A stretch of 64,000 nt of DNA, taken from Gammaproteobacteria bacterium. GTDB taxonomy: Bacteria; Pseudomonadota; Gammaproteobacteria; SG8-11. The stretch spans positions 1 through 64,000 of the forward strand of contig JAHECY010000220.1 of NCBI GenBank assembly GCA_024641505.1, read 5' to 3'. Position numbers and translations under genes: made by a program. Numbering within the stretch: the first letter of the stretch is position 1; each line of letters opens with the position of its first letter. The notes under the pieces are model-generated. The model had not been told where the DNA came from, made no database searches, and saw only the letters and a list, made by a program, of their open reading frames with translations. This document shows positions 16,894 through 25,681 of the stretch, one piece after another.

Positions 16894-18975
16894 CTATACC
16901 TGACTGTAGGCCAAGGCAAAACGATTCCAGCGCTGTATCAAGCGGTTGACGGTAATCTGATCATGCATTAGGAGTTCCGCGGCGGAACGCTGCACCCGGG
17001 GCAACAAATGTTGATGCTTGCCCAGATCGGCGATTTTGAAGGCCAGCATGCCGGTCTGGCGCGTGCCAAAGAACTCACCGGGACCACGCAACTCCAGATC
17101 TTTGCGCGCGATGACAAAACCGTCATTAGTGCTGCGCATCACCGCCAGGCGTTCCTTGGCCAGTTGTGACAGGGGGGACTGATAAAGCAAAACACAAACA
17201 CTGGCATCGGCGCCGCGACCCACGCGGCCGCGCAGTTGATGCAATTGTGACAGACCCATCCGCTCGGCATTCTCGATCACCATCAGGCAGGCATTGGGCA
17301 CATTGACCCCCACTTCGATAACCGTCGTCGCCACCAATACCTGAATTTCACCCTTGCTAAACTGCCCCATGATGCGCTCTTTTTCCTGCGCTGGCATGCG
17401 GCCGTGAATCATACCGACACAAATGTCCGGTAACTGTTCGGTAAGTTGCTGCCAGGCGTTTTCCGCCGCCTGGCATTGCAGGCTGTCCGACTCCTCGATC
17501 AGAGGGCACACCCAGAATATCTGACGGCCCGCGGCGCATAAATGCGTGATTCGTTCGATAACCTGGTCGCGTCGCGATTGCGGCATGACCACGGTTTCCA
17601 CGGGCTGCCGACCCACGGGCAGGGTGTCGATGATGGAACAATCCAGATCCGCATACAGCGTCATGGCCAGGGTGCGCGGAATGGGCGTCGCCGTCATTAT
17701 CAGTTGATGCGGATAGCGGCCGGCTTGCACGCCCTTGTTGCGCAGCGCCAGTCGTTGATGTACGCCAAATCGATGCTGCTCATCCACCACCACCAGAGCC
17801 AATTGCTGAAACTGAATGTCCTCCTGGAACAAGGCATGCGTGCCAATCAGGATATGCACTTTGCCGCCCCGCAGCTCCGTCAGCAGGCGCTCACGCGCGC
17901 GGCCTTTGACGGCGCCGGTGAGCAACGCAATGGTGATATCCAGACCGGCCATCTGGCTCGCAAAACTCTGCAGGTGTTGCTCGGCAAGAATTTCCGTCGG
18001 CGCCATTACCGCGACTTGCAAACCAGCGCTCACCACATGCAAAGCCGCGATCATGGCGACCACGGTTTTACCACATCCCACGTCGCCCTGCACCAGACGT
18101 TGCATTGGAAATGCCTTGCCGAGATCCGCACCGATATCTTGCAGCACCTGCGTCTGACCCGGCGTCAATTGAAACGGCAATTGATCGACAAACTCGTGCA
18201 CCATGGGCGAGGTAGCGGCCACCGGCCACGCCGCACGATGCTCGCACTGCTGACGCCGTATACGCAAGCAAAGATGATGCACCAGAAGTTCTTCGAAAGC
18301 CAACCGCTCCAGGGCGGGGTGGTTACCATGACGTAACAACGCCAGCTCCTGCTCACTTTCCGGGACATGTACCTGAACGATGGCATCCTGCAGATTGGGA
18401 AAATTCTCCCGTTCCAGCAGTGCCATAGGCAAAAACTCCTGTAAAAGTTCGCTGTCTTCCCGCGCGCGGTCTATGGCCTGGCGCAATAGCTTGCGCCAGG
18501 TTGCCTGATGCATGCCCGTGGTACTGGGATATACCGGCGTATAGCCCGCACTAGCGGTTGTCGCTTCCAGGGAATCCACCACCTGGTATTCCGGATGAAT
18601 CATTTCCAGACCACCGCGCGCTGTACGAACCTGCCCGAAGCAGCGCAACAAGGTGCCGCGCGTCAGGCGCGCCTGCTGTGCCGCGGAAAAATAAAAGAAA
18701 CGCAAATCCAGGAACCCGGTGCCATCGCTGATGCGCACCAACATACTACGCTTGCCGGTAAACACCACCGAGGTCAATTCCACCGTACCCTGAACTTGCG
18801 CTTGTATGCCCGGCCACAAGCGCGCCACCGGAGTGACGCGGGTTCGGTCCTGGTATTGGACGGGAAAATGCAGCAGCAAATCTTCCACATTATGGATGCC
18901 CAGACGCGACAGCATGCGCGCTACCGCTGGTCCCGCCCCTTTGAGTTCTGTAACCGGAATCGCAGCAGCAGACAT
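16894..18975 (-). CDS. recG: ATP-dependent DNA helicase RecG
   Basis: RecG remodels stalled replication forks and Holliday junctions. The 693-residue length equals the E. coli enzyme. The N-terminal wedge domain starts with ELKGAGPAVARMLSRLGI, which binds branched DNA; the helicase core has Walker A GDVGCGKTVVA near residue 297, the DEQH box VVDEQHRFG, TATPIPRTLA, and motif VI QLRGRVGRG. It lies in the same-strand series spoT-ridA-recG, an order also known from E. coli's spoT-trmH-recG. Cytoplasmic. Confidence 0.96.
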   Translation of the reverse strand: MSAAAIPVTELKGAGPAVARMLSRLGIHNVEDLLLHFPVQYQDRTRVTPVARLWPGIQAQVQGTVELTSVVFTGKRSMLVRISDGTGFLDLRFFYFSAAQQARLTRGTLLRCFGQVRTARGGLEMIHPEYQVVDSLEATTASAGYTPVYPSTTGMHQATWRKLLRQAIDRAREDSELLQEFLPMALLERENFPNLQDAIVQVHVPESEQELALLRHGNHPALERLAFEELLVHHLCLRIRRQQCEHRAAWPVAATSPMVHEFVDQLPFQLTPGQTQVLQDIGADLGKAFPMQRLVQGDVGCGKTVVAMIAALHVVSAGLQVAVMAPTEILAEQHLQSFASQMAGLDITIALLTGAVKGRARERLLTELRGGKVHILIGTHALFQEDIQFQQLALVVVDEQHRFGVHQRLALRNKGVQAGRYPHQLIMTATPIPRTLAMTLYADLDCSIIDTLPVGRQPVETVVMPQSRRDQVIERITHLCAAGRQIFWVCPLIEESDSLQCQAAENAWQQLTEQLPDICVGMIHGRMPAQEKERIMGQFSKGEIQVLVATTVIEVGVNVPNACLMVIENAERMGLSQLHQLRGRVGRGADASVCVLLYQSPLSQLAKERLAVMRSTNDGFVIARKDLELRGPGEFFGTRQTGMLAFKIADLGKHQHLLPRVQRSAAELLMHDQITVNRLIQRWNRFALAYSQV

Positions 18976-18991
18976 GATGCGCGCTAGGTGC

Positions 18992-19375
18992 TTACTCCAG
19001 CACCATTACCGCGTCCATCTCGACCTGGGCGCCTTTTGGCAAAGCCGCCACGCCGACAGCGGCACGCGCTGGATAGGGTTCGGTAAAATAGCGCGCCATG
19101 ATTTCATTGACCAGGGGGAAATGCGCCAGGTCAGTGAGAAAAACGTTGAGCTTAACCACATCACGTAACTCACCACCCGCGGCTTGCGCCACGGCGCGCA
19201 GATTGTCAAACACGCGAACGATCTGCGCTGACATGTCGCCAGTGACCATTTCCATGGACACCGGGTCCAGTGGAATCTGACCGGACAGATACACGGTACC
19301 ATTGACTTTCACAGCCTGGGAGTATGTGCCGATAGCCTTGGGAGCCTGTACGGTTTGAATGATATGTTTGGTCAC
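18992..19375 (-). CDS. ridA: RidA family reactive imine/enamine deaminase
   Basis: RidA proteins hydrolyse reactive 2-aminoacrylate and related imines released by PLP enzymes. The 127-residue protein contains [14 protein letters not shown] at the N-terminus, [11 protein letters not shown], the central [11 protein letters not shown], and the catalytic arginine region [20 protein letters not shown] near the C-terminus. It sits between spoT and recG on the same strand with short gaps, a very common gammaproteobacterial position. The protein is normally a cytoplasmic trimer. Confidence 0.95.
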   Translation of the reverse strand: MTKHIIQTVQAPKAIGTYSQAVKVNGTVYLSGQIPLDPVSMEMVTGDMSAQIVRVFDNLRAVAQAAGGELRDVVKLNVFLTDLAHFPLVNEIMARYFTEPYPARAAVGVAALPKGAQVEMDAVMVLE

Positions 19376-19394
19376 TGCTATCCCCCTTGAGGCG

Positions 19395-21632
19395 TTATTT
19401 AATACGATTGATTTTGGCCACGATGTCCAGTGATTTCAACCGGCGCATGACGCTGGCCAGATGTTTGCGGCCGGAGACTTCCACGGTAAGATCCATGCGA
19501 CTGTACTTGCCGTCACGTTCTCGAATGTTGACGCTGTCGATATTGGAGCCCATTTCCGCGATCGTCGCCGCGACCGTCGCCAGCACACCGCGTTTATTGA
19601 TGACATCCAGACGCACATCCACGGGAAAGTCCGCGCTGGTTTCTTTTTCCCAGGCGACGTCTATCCATTTGTCTGGACGTTTACGGTATTCGGAAATATT
19701 CTTGCACTTCTCCGTGTGCACGACGATACCGCGCCCCGCGGTCACATAGCCCAGAATCGAATCGCCGGGGATCGGGCGGCAACACTTGGCAAACGACACC
19801 ACCATGCCTTCGGTGCCTTTGATCAGCAACGGGTGTTTAGGACTCTTGCCACCTTTGAAAAAAGCGGGCACATATCGCGAGAACACATTGCGAATGGCGC
19901 CGCTGCGGCCGTCTTGCGCCGCACTGCCATCGGCGTTAGCGTTGATCTGCAGTTGCTGCGCCACCAACAACGCGGCTCGATGACCCAGTCCGATACTCTC
20001 CAGCAAGTCGTTCAACGTTTTGAACTGATACTGTTTCAACACCTGCTCCATGCGCGGCAATGGTATATCTTCCAGCGTCACCGAATACGCGCTCAATGCC
20101 CGATTGAGCATGCGCATGCCCAGGTCCCCGGCTTCTTCCTTTTTTAGATTCTTGAGGTAGTGCCGAATACTGGCGCGTGCCTTGCCGGTCACCACAAAGT
20201 CCAGCCACAAAGGATTGGGCCGGGCCCCAGGCGCGGTGATGACTTCAAGGGTTTGACCGTTCACCAGCTCCGTACGCAACGGTACCAGGCGGCGATCGAT
20301 TTTTACGGCCACACAGGAATTACCCACGTCGGTATGTACCGAATAGGCGAAATCCACCGCTGTGGAACCGCGCGGCAATTCTTTGATCTCGCCTTTGGGC
20401 GTGAACACGTAAACCACGTCTGGAAACAGATCTATCTTGACGCTTTCCAGGAATTCCAGGGAGTTACCGGCACTTTGCTGCATTTCCAGCAAACCCCGCA
20501 ACCATTGCCGGGCCCGTTCATGGGCCATGCTGCTACCGGCATCACCGGTTTTATAGAGCCAATGAGCGGCTATTCCCGCTTCCGCCACCTTATCCATTTC
20601 CTCGGTGCGTATCTGTATCTCGATCGGCACACCAAACGGTCCAAACAATACCGTATGCAGGGATTGATAGCCGTTGGCCTTGGGGATGGCGATGTAATCC
20701 TTGAATTTGCCCGGAACCGGTTTGTAAAGATTGTGCAATATGCCCAACATCCGGTAACAGCTGTCCACACAATCCACCAGCACCCGAAACGCGTAGACAT
20801 CAAAGACCTCAACGAAGCTCAGACGTTTGTCTTTCATCTTGCGATAGATGCTGTACAGATGTTTTTCGCGCCCATACACCTTGCCGGCAATGTGCTCGTG
20901 CTCCAGACGCGCCCGAAAATTTTCCTGGATACGTTCCACGATTTCCTTGCGATTACCCCGAGCACGACGTACGGAATCGTCGATAATGCGATGCCGAATC
21001 GGGTACAGGGAACTGAAGCCCAATTCCTCCAGCTCCAGACACAAGACGTGCATGCCCAGGCGGTGCGCGATAGGGGCATAGATCTCAAGGGTCTCGCGAG
21101 CGATGCGCCGCTTCTTTTCCGGCGGCATCACGCCCAGGGTCCGCATGTTATGCAGGCGGTCCGCCAGCTTTACCAGAATAACCCGGATGTCCTGCACCAT
21201 GGCCAGGATCATTTTGCGAAAATTTTCCGCCTGAGCTTCCGCGCGGTTTTCAAACTGCATGTTGGTAAGCTTGCTGACACCATCCACCAGTTCCGCCACC
21301 TCCTGGCCGAACTCATAGGCGATCTGGTCTTTGGCGGTGGCCGTGTCCTCGATCACATCATGAAGAATCGCCGCCATGATGCTTTTTTCATCCATGCGCA
21401 TTTCTGCCAGGATCCGTGCTACGGCGACCGGGTGGTAAATATAGGGTTCGCCGGACACCCGCTTCTGACCTTTGTGGGCTTCCGCGCCAAAGAGGTAGGC
21501 GCGGTAAATATTGGAAACCGCGTCTTTGTCCAGGTATGTGTCCAACATGTCACACAAGTCACTGATCAGAAAGGCTTTGCTTTCTGTTGCAGTGCCTGGG
21601 GGAGGCGCTGGATTGACGACGGTCTGGTTCAC
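19395..21632 (-). CDS. spoT: Bifunctional (p)ppGpp synthase/hydrolase SpoT
   Basis: This enzyme makes and degrades the stringent alarmone (p)ppGpp. The 745-residue chain has the N-terminal HD hydrolase domain with [11 protein letters not shown] near residue 85, the synthetase domain with [12 protein letters not shown] and [21 protein letters not shown] (about 320-360), a TGS domain starting [28 protein letters not shown] near 410, and a C-terminal ACT domain. The intact HD site argues for SpoT rather than the synthesis-only RelA. It is downstream of rpoZ, whose omega product is required for RNA polymerase to sense ppGpp, as in E. coli rpoZ-spoT. A candidate promoter precedes it. Confidence 0.95.
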   Translation of the reverse strand: MNQTVVNPAPPPGTATESKAFLISDLCDMLDTYLDKDAVSNIYRAYLFGAEAHKGQKRVSGEPYIYHPVAVARILAEMRMDEKSIMAAILHDVIEDTATAKDQIAYEFGQEVAELVDGVSKLTNMQFENRAEAQAENFRKMILAMVQDIRVILVKLADRLHNMRTLGVMPPEKKRRIARETLEIYAPIAHRLGMHVLCLELEELGFSSLYPIRHRIIDDSVRRARGNRKEIVERIQENFRARLEHEHIAGKVYGREKHLYSIYRKMKDKRLSFVEVFDVYAFRVLVDCVDSCYRMLGILHNLYKPVPGKFKDYIAIPKANGYQSLHTVLFGPFGVPIEIQIRTEEMDKVAEAGIAAHWLYKTGDAGSSMAHERARQWLRGLLEMQQSAGNSLEFLESVKIDLFPDVVYVFTPKGEIKELPRGSTAVDFAYSVHTDVGNSCVAVKIDRRLVPLRTELVNGQTLEVITAPGARPNPLWLDFVVTGKARASIRHYLKNLKKEEAGDLGMRMLNRALSAYSVTLEDIPLPRMEQVLKQYQFKTLNDLLESIGLGHRAALLVAQQLQINANADGSAAQDGRSGAIRNVFSRYVPAFFKGGKSPKHPLLIKGTEGMVVSFAKCCRPIPGDSILGYVTAGRGIVVHTEKCKNISEYRKRPDKWIDVAWEKETSADFPVDVRLDVINKRGVLATVAATIAEMGSNIDSVNIRERDGKYSRMDLTVEVSGRKHLASVMRRLKSLDIVAKINRIK

Positions 21633-21706
21633 GGAAACTCGATTCGCTCAAGGAACGGGTACCGGACTATCCGGCAACCGTCAATAACATATCATGGTTA
21701 ACAACC

Positions 21707-21734
21707 AATGTACTGTAAATCGGGCTTTTTTCAA
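21707..21734 (-). promoter_or_regulatory. Candidate sigma70 promoter for spoT
   Basis: On the minus strand TTGAAA (21729-21734) and TACATT (21707-21712) are separated by 16 bp, about 75 bp upstream of the spoT start. The rpoZ-spoT gap is 255 bp, unusually long for this operon, which makes an internal promoter reasonable. The same gap contains a small perfect hairpin, GGGGA/TCCCC around CGA, at 21787-21799. Confidence 0.35.
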
Positions 21735-21887
21735 CCAGAAACAGGCGCCTGAAGTGCGCTAGCAGACACGGTGGACCCATGTCTCGGGGACGATCCCCCC
21801 CGGGATTTCGTCATCCTCAAGGGGGTTATCATGGTATAAGTGTGGATACTTGCCGAGGAAGGAACCTGCGGCAACCAGGAATCGCGA

Positions 21888-22142
21888 CTACAGTGCCGCC
21901 AGATTTATTTGCACGTGCTCTTCCGGCTCCGGCTCCAGAGCCTCTTCCACATCAAGAATAGCGGAAGTCACAAAACCTTCAGCGATTTCCCGCAACGCCA
22001 CCACCGTGGGTTTGTCATTTTCCCAATCTACATGGGGTTCTTTCCCGCGGGTAATCTGACGTGCCCGCTTCGCGGCCACCAGAACCAATTGGAAACGATT
22101 ATCCACATGATCCAGACAATCTTCTACTGTAACGCGTGCCAT
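21888..22142 (-). CDS. rpoZ: RNA polymerase omega subunit
   Basis: Omega helps assemble the beta-prime subunit and forms one of the two ppGpp binding sites on RNA polymerase. The 84-residue protein starts [20 protein letters not shown], followed by the strongly conserved [11 protein letters not shown] and [13 protein letters not shown]. It has an acidic tail ([11 protein letters not shown]). It lies between gmk and spoT as in most Gammaproteobacteria. Confidence 0.97.
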   Translation of the reverse strand: MARVTVEDCLDHVDNRFQLVLVAAKRARQITRGKEPHVDWENDKPTVVALREIAEGFVTSAILDVEEALEPEPEEHVQINLAAL

Positions 22143-22207
22143 ATAAGGAGTTCCGCTATTTGAATTCGAGATGAAAAGAGAAGGTCATTGTATAGAAAAT
22201 CGTGGGC

Positions 22208-22849
22208 TCAGGCCAATAATTCCGCAATCAGGGGTGCTTGCCGCAGCTTTTGCACACGCAAGCACAGGGAGCCGACCACCAGCACGTCCCGTAACTGGCC
22301 TAGCGCCTGATCGAAATCGCGGTTGATAACCACATAATCCGCTTCCGCATAATGCCCGATTTCCGCCTGCGCCGCGGCCATGCGTCGGGCAATTACGGTG
22401 GCGTCGTCTTGACCCCGATTATTCAATCGCGCCTCAAGCTCTGCTCGTGACGGTGGTAACACACAGACACTCACCGCATCCGTAAAACGTGCCAGTACCT
22501 GGCGCGCACCCTGCCAATCGATTTCCAGAATGACATTAATGCCGGTGGCCAATTGGGCCCGCACCGCCGGTTCCGAGGTACCGTAGTAATTACCGAACAC
22601 CTGCGCAGACTCCAGGAACTCCCCGCGATCTTTGATGGCCATGAACGTCGGCAGGTCCACGAAATGGTAGTGCACCCCATTTTCTTCGCCGGGACGCATG
22701 GGGCGCGTGGTGTAGGAAACGGAACACACCGCGCTACCACCATGTTGGACCAAGGCGCGTACCAGGGACGTTTTTCCAGCCCCGGAGGGGCCGAAGACGA
22801 TATAAAGATTATTGCCGTTAGCGTCAATTGCCGACATATTCGCCACCAT
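22208..22849 (-). CDS. gmk: Guanylate kinase
   Basis: Gmk phosphorylates GMP to GDP with ATP, feeding GTP and (p)ppGpp pools. The 213-residue protein shows the Walker A loop FGPSGAGKTSLVRAL near residue 20, the GMP-binding SVSYTTRPMRPGEENGVHYHFV, and the lid region NNRGQDDATVIARRM. The first in-frame ATG is used here; an ATG four codons later (22837) would also give a normal enzyme. It follows yicC by 10 bp and precedes rpoZ, so nucleotide synthesis and stringent control are encoded together. Confidence 0.95.
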   Translation of the reverse strand: MVANMSAIDANGNNLYIVFGPSGAGKTSLVRALVQHGGSAVCSVSYTTRPMRPGEENGVHYHFVDLPTFMAIKDRGEFLESAQVFGNYYGTSEPAVRAQLATGINVILEIDWQGARQVLARFTDAVSVCVLPPSRAELEARLNNRGQDDATVIARRMAAAQAEIGHYAEADYVVINRDFDQALGQLRDVLVVGSLCLRVQKLRQAPLIAELLA

Positions 22850-22859
22850 TTCCCGGTAG

Positions 22860-23723
22860 TTACTCGATATTTTGTACCTGTTCTCGAATCTGCTCGATCA
22901 AAACCTTCAAATCCACTGCGGTACGAGTGGATTCCATATCCACGGACTTGGAACCCAACGTATTGGCCTCCCGGTTCAACTCCTGCAGTTGAAAATCCAG
23001 ACGTCGTCCCACCGGCTGCGTGCTGTTCAGCATGCGATCCACTTCCTGGGTATGCATTGCCAAACGGTCCAACTCTTCAGCCACATCGATTTTCTGAAGC
23101 AGCAAAGCGACTTCCTGTTCCAGGCGATCGCGATCCAAGTTCACCTGCAGCTCGGCCACACGATTGGCCATTTTTTCCCGTTGTCGCTGGTTGATTTGCG
23201 GTATTTGGGCGCGCAGCGATGTCACCAGACCGGCAATTTCTTCCGTTCGCATCTTTATGAATTCCTTGAGTTTCTCTCCTTCCCGATCGCGCGCTTGCTG
23301 CAATTCTCCAATCACCTGGGCCAGCATCGCCAAGGCGGCGGCGCGAATCGCCTCCCAATTCGTTTCCGGTACCTGCAGCACTCCTGGCCATTTCATCAGT
23401 TCCAGAGGGTTGATACGACCAGGATTGGGCGTGAGATTATCCAGTTGTTTAATGGTACTAATAAAGTTGCGGACGAAGGGCTCATTGATGACCAGTGCCT
23501 GGTCTTCCACAATGAGCTTCAGACGACAATTACATTCCACTTTACCCCGTTTGAGCCCACTCCCGATAAGCTCCCGGACCTGAGGCTCCAACACCCGCAT
23601 ATCATCAGGCAAGCGCGGAGAGATCTCCAAATAACGGTGGTTTACGGTTTTTATTTCCCAGGACAACACCCCCCAGTCAAATTGTTGCTCAGCGCGGGCA
23701 AAAGCCGTCATGCTTTTTATCAT
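22860..23723 (-). CDS. yicC: YicC family endoribonuclease
   Basis: YicC proteins form hexamers; the E. coli member is an endoribonuclease linked to degradation of the small RNA RyhB. The 287-residue sequence begins MIKSMTAFARAE and contains TVNHRYLEISPRLP and a long helical middle; the C-terminal DUF1732 region carries the hallmarks EELDRLAMHTQEVDRML, GRRLDFQLQELNREANTLGSK. Start, length and position upstream of gmk match other Gammaproteobacteria. It is divergent from the Ser/Thr kinase gene 111 bp away. Confidence 0.95.
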   Translation of the reverse strand: MIKSMTAFARAEQQFDWGVLSWEIKTVNHRYLEISPRLPDDMRVLEPQVRELIGSGLKRGKVECNCRLKLIVEDQALVINEPFVRNFISTIKQLDNLTPNPGRINPLELMKWPGVLQVPETNWEAIRAAALAMLAQVIGELQQARDREGEKLKEFIKMRTEEIAGLVTSLRAQIPQINQRQREKMANRVAELQVNLDRDRLEQEVALLLQKIDVAEELDRLAMHTQEVDRMLNSTQPVGRRLDFQLQELNREANTLGSKSVDMESTRTAVDLKVLIEQIREQVQNIE

Positions 23724-23834
23724 GGAAAACTCCTGAAAATCTCGCTAGTTAGGGACGTTCACAGGTCAACTGATTGATATCTGTGGAAATATCTAAATTA
23801 AGTTTATCCGATTAGTGCCGATTAATGCATTGAT

Positions 23835-24782
23835 ATGGCCAGAAAAAACACGCCCCTGCAAGCCGGTATTCGTCTTGATAAGTACCGGATTCTAAAAACC
23901 CTCGGTGGAGGTGGGTTTAGTATTGTCTATTTGTGCGAGGATGAGTCTACACACAAAAAAGTAGCTATTAAAGAGTTCATTCCTTTCAAGATTTGCGAGC
24001 GTGATCTGGATGGCGAAGTTATTCCTGTGGGGGACGCGGAGCGGGATATCTTCAATCATGGCCGCAAGAGTTTTATCCATGAAGCCACCACTCTTTCCAA
24101 ATGCAAGCACCCCAACATCGTCAATGTGGTGAACTTCTTTCAGGCCAATGGTACTTCCTATATGGCGATGGAATATGAGGAAGGCACCAATCTGCAAACC
24201 TATATCAAGGCCCGCAAAGGTCATTTAAGCGAGAAATTTCTACGCACAATTTTCCCGCCGTTGATGCAAGGGCTGAAATACATACATGACAACGGCTTGC
24301 TGCATCTGGACATCAAACCCGGTAACGTACACGTACGTCCCGGCGGCTCCCCCTTGTTGATAGACTTCGGCGCCGTGCATTCCATGCATATCAGCCGGCG
24401 CACCCAGCATACCCAAATCGTTACCCCGGGATTTTCGCCCATTGAACAGTATGAAATCGGCAAGGGATATGTGGGGCCGTGGACCGACATCTATGCGCTG
24501 GGCGCCACGATGCGTGCCTGTATCGAGGGTACTTCGCCGCCCACCGCCATGGAACGCAGCAAGAAAGACACCTTAAAACCGGCGTCCGTGATTTTTAAAA
24601 AGAATTACTCGGAAGCCATGCTCAAAGCCATTGACTGGGCGATGGAGATGGATCAAATGCTGCGTCCTCAGAAAATCGATGACCTGCTGGCCGCTTTGCA
24701 AGCGCCCTATCCGGGAGAACACGACCAGGAAACGGACACCATGCTCGAACGCCTGGTACAGAACCTGAAGCGTCATATATGA
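23835..24782 (+). CDS. Hanks-type serine/threonine protein kinase
   Basis: This 315-residue protein is essentially a kinase domain with no sensor or membrane segment. The glycine loop GGGGFS (24-29), catalytic Lys46 in VAIK, the catalytic loop LHLDIKPGN (157-164) and DFG at 177-179 are intact. The loop reads HLD instead of HRD, so it is a non-RD kinase, which usually does not need activation-loop phosphorylation. The stop overlaps the PP2C gene by 4 bp, so kinase and phosphatase are made together and probably oppose each other. The substrate is unknown. Kinase-PP2C pairs occur in type VI secretion loci, but no secretion genes are present here. Confidence 0.9.
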   Translation: MARKNTPLQAGIRLDKYRILKTLGGGGFSIVYLCEDESTHKKVAIKEFIPFKICERDLDGEVIPVGDAERDIFNHGRKSFIHEATTLSKCKHPNIVNVVNFFQANGTSYMAMEYEEGTNLQTYIKARKGHLSEKFLRTIFPPLMQGLKYIHDNGLLHLDIKPGNVHVRPGGSPLLIDFGAVHSMHISRRTQHTQIVTPGFSPIEQYEIGKGYVGPWTDIYALGATMRACIEGTSPPTAMERSKKDTLKPASVIFKKNYSEAMLKAIDWAMEMDQMLRPQKIDDLLAALQAPYPGEHDQETDTMLERLVQNLKRHI

Positions 24783-25669
24783 AGTACCTGATCAGCAGAA
24801 TCAACCGCCTTGGCACGCGGAATTCAAACCAGGACCGGTTCAATACCGCGGAACGGGACAACGCCGTGTTGATGGTGCTGGCCGATGGCATGGGTGGCTA
24901 TCGGGGCGGCGATCTAGCCGCGGAAGTCGCGGTACAGAAACTGCTGGACTACTTTCGCATGACCAAGCTACCGGTGGCGGAACCCAAGATATTTTTCGAA
25001 AACGCCTTTTCCTTTGCCCACAAGGCGGTCATCGATTGTGGCGCCCGTCATACACCGCCACTCAATCCCCGCACCACGCTGGTGGCCTGCCTGATTCAGG
25101 AAGAATCCATGTGGTCCGCTCATGTCGGTGATAGCCGTTGCTATCTGCTGCGCAATGGCGATACCGTGTTCCGCACACGAGACCACTCCCTGGTAGAGGA
25201 ACTGCTGCAAATGGGACGGCTGACGCCGGAAGAAATGAAAACCCATCCCAATCTCAATCAGGTCACGCGCGCTATCGGCGGTCTCCAGGAACATCCCGCC
25301 GTCGAGGTCAGCGGCCGGCTCGCCCTGGAAACCAACGATATCATTTTGCTGTGCTCCGACGGTTTGTGGACCGCGCTCGATGACGAACTCATTGGCGGTA
25401 CCTTGCTGGAATACAAAAAACTGCCGGAGGCGCTCAATACCCTGGCGGGCCGCGCCGAATCCCGTTCCTACCCCAAGAGCGACAACATCAGTATCATGGC
25501 CATGCGCTGGATTTCCAATGAAACGCAGGCGCAACATCCCGGGACCGAGCAACCCGGCATCGAGCCCCTGCCCGAACAGCAACAGGTTATCGAAGCCATC
25601 GATGAGATCGACGAAGCAATCAAGAAAGTCAATCTGGACATCAAGCCCGCCGTGGCCAAGGGCTCCTGA
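24779..25669 (+). CDS. PP2C-type protein serine/threonine phosphatase
   Basis: This metal-dependent phosphatase probably reverses phosphorylation by the adjoining kinase. The 296 residues carry all PP2C metal and phosphate motifs: RNSNQDRF with Asp19, ADGMGGYRGG (Asp36), AHVGDSRCYLLR, RDHSLVEELLQMG, LLCSDGLW and KSDNISIMAM. A low-complexity Glu/Gln tail after about residue 245 may be a flexible interaction region. ATGA overlap with the kinase stop shows coupling. Its stop lies 12 bp from that of the convergent kinase-FGE gene. Confidence 0.92.
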   Translation: MKYLISRINRLGTRNSNQDRFNTAERDNAVLMVLADGMGGYRGGDLAAEVAVQKLLDYFRMTKLPVAEPKIFFENAFSFAHKAVIDCGARHTPPLNPRTTLVACLIQEESMWSAHVGDSRCYLLRNGDTVFRTRDHSLVEELLQMGRLTPEEMKTHPNLNQVTRAIGGLQEHPAVEVSGRLALETNDIILLCSDGLWTALDDELIGGTLLEYKKLPEALNTLAGRAESRSYPKSDNISIMAMRWISNETQAQHPGTEQPGIEPLPEQQQVIEAIDEIDEAIKKVNLDIKPAVAKGS

Positions 25670-25681
25670 GGCAGCGCGCCT

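Noticed and set aside
23835-25669. Type VI secretion regulatory pair (PpkA/PppA)
   Set aside because: Kinase and PP2C are adjacent, but no tss/vgr/hcp gene is present and the kinase has no membrane helix or sensor domain.
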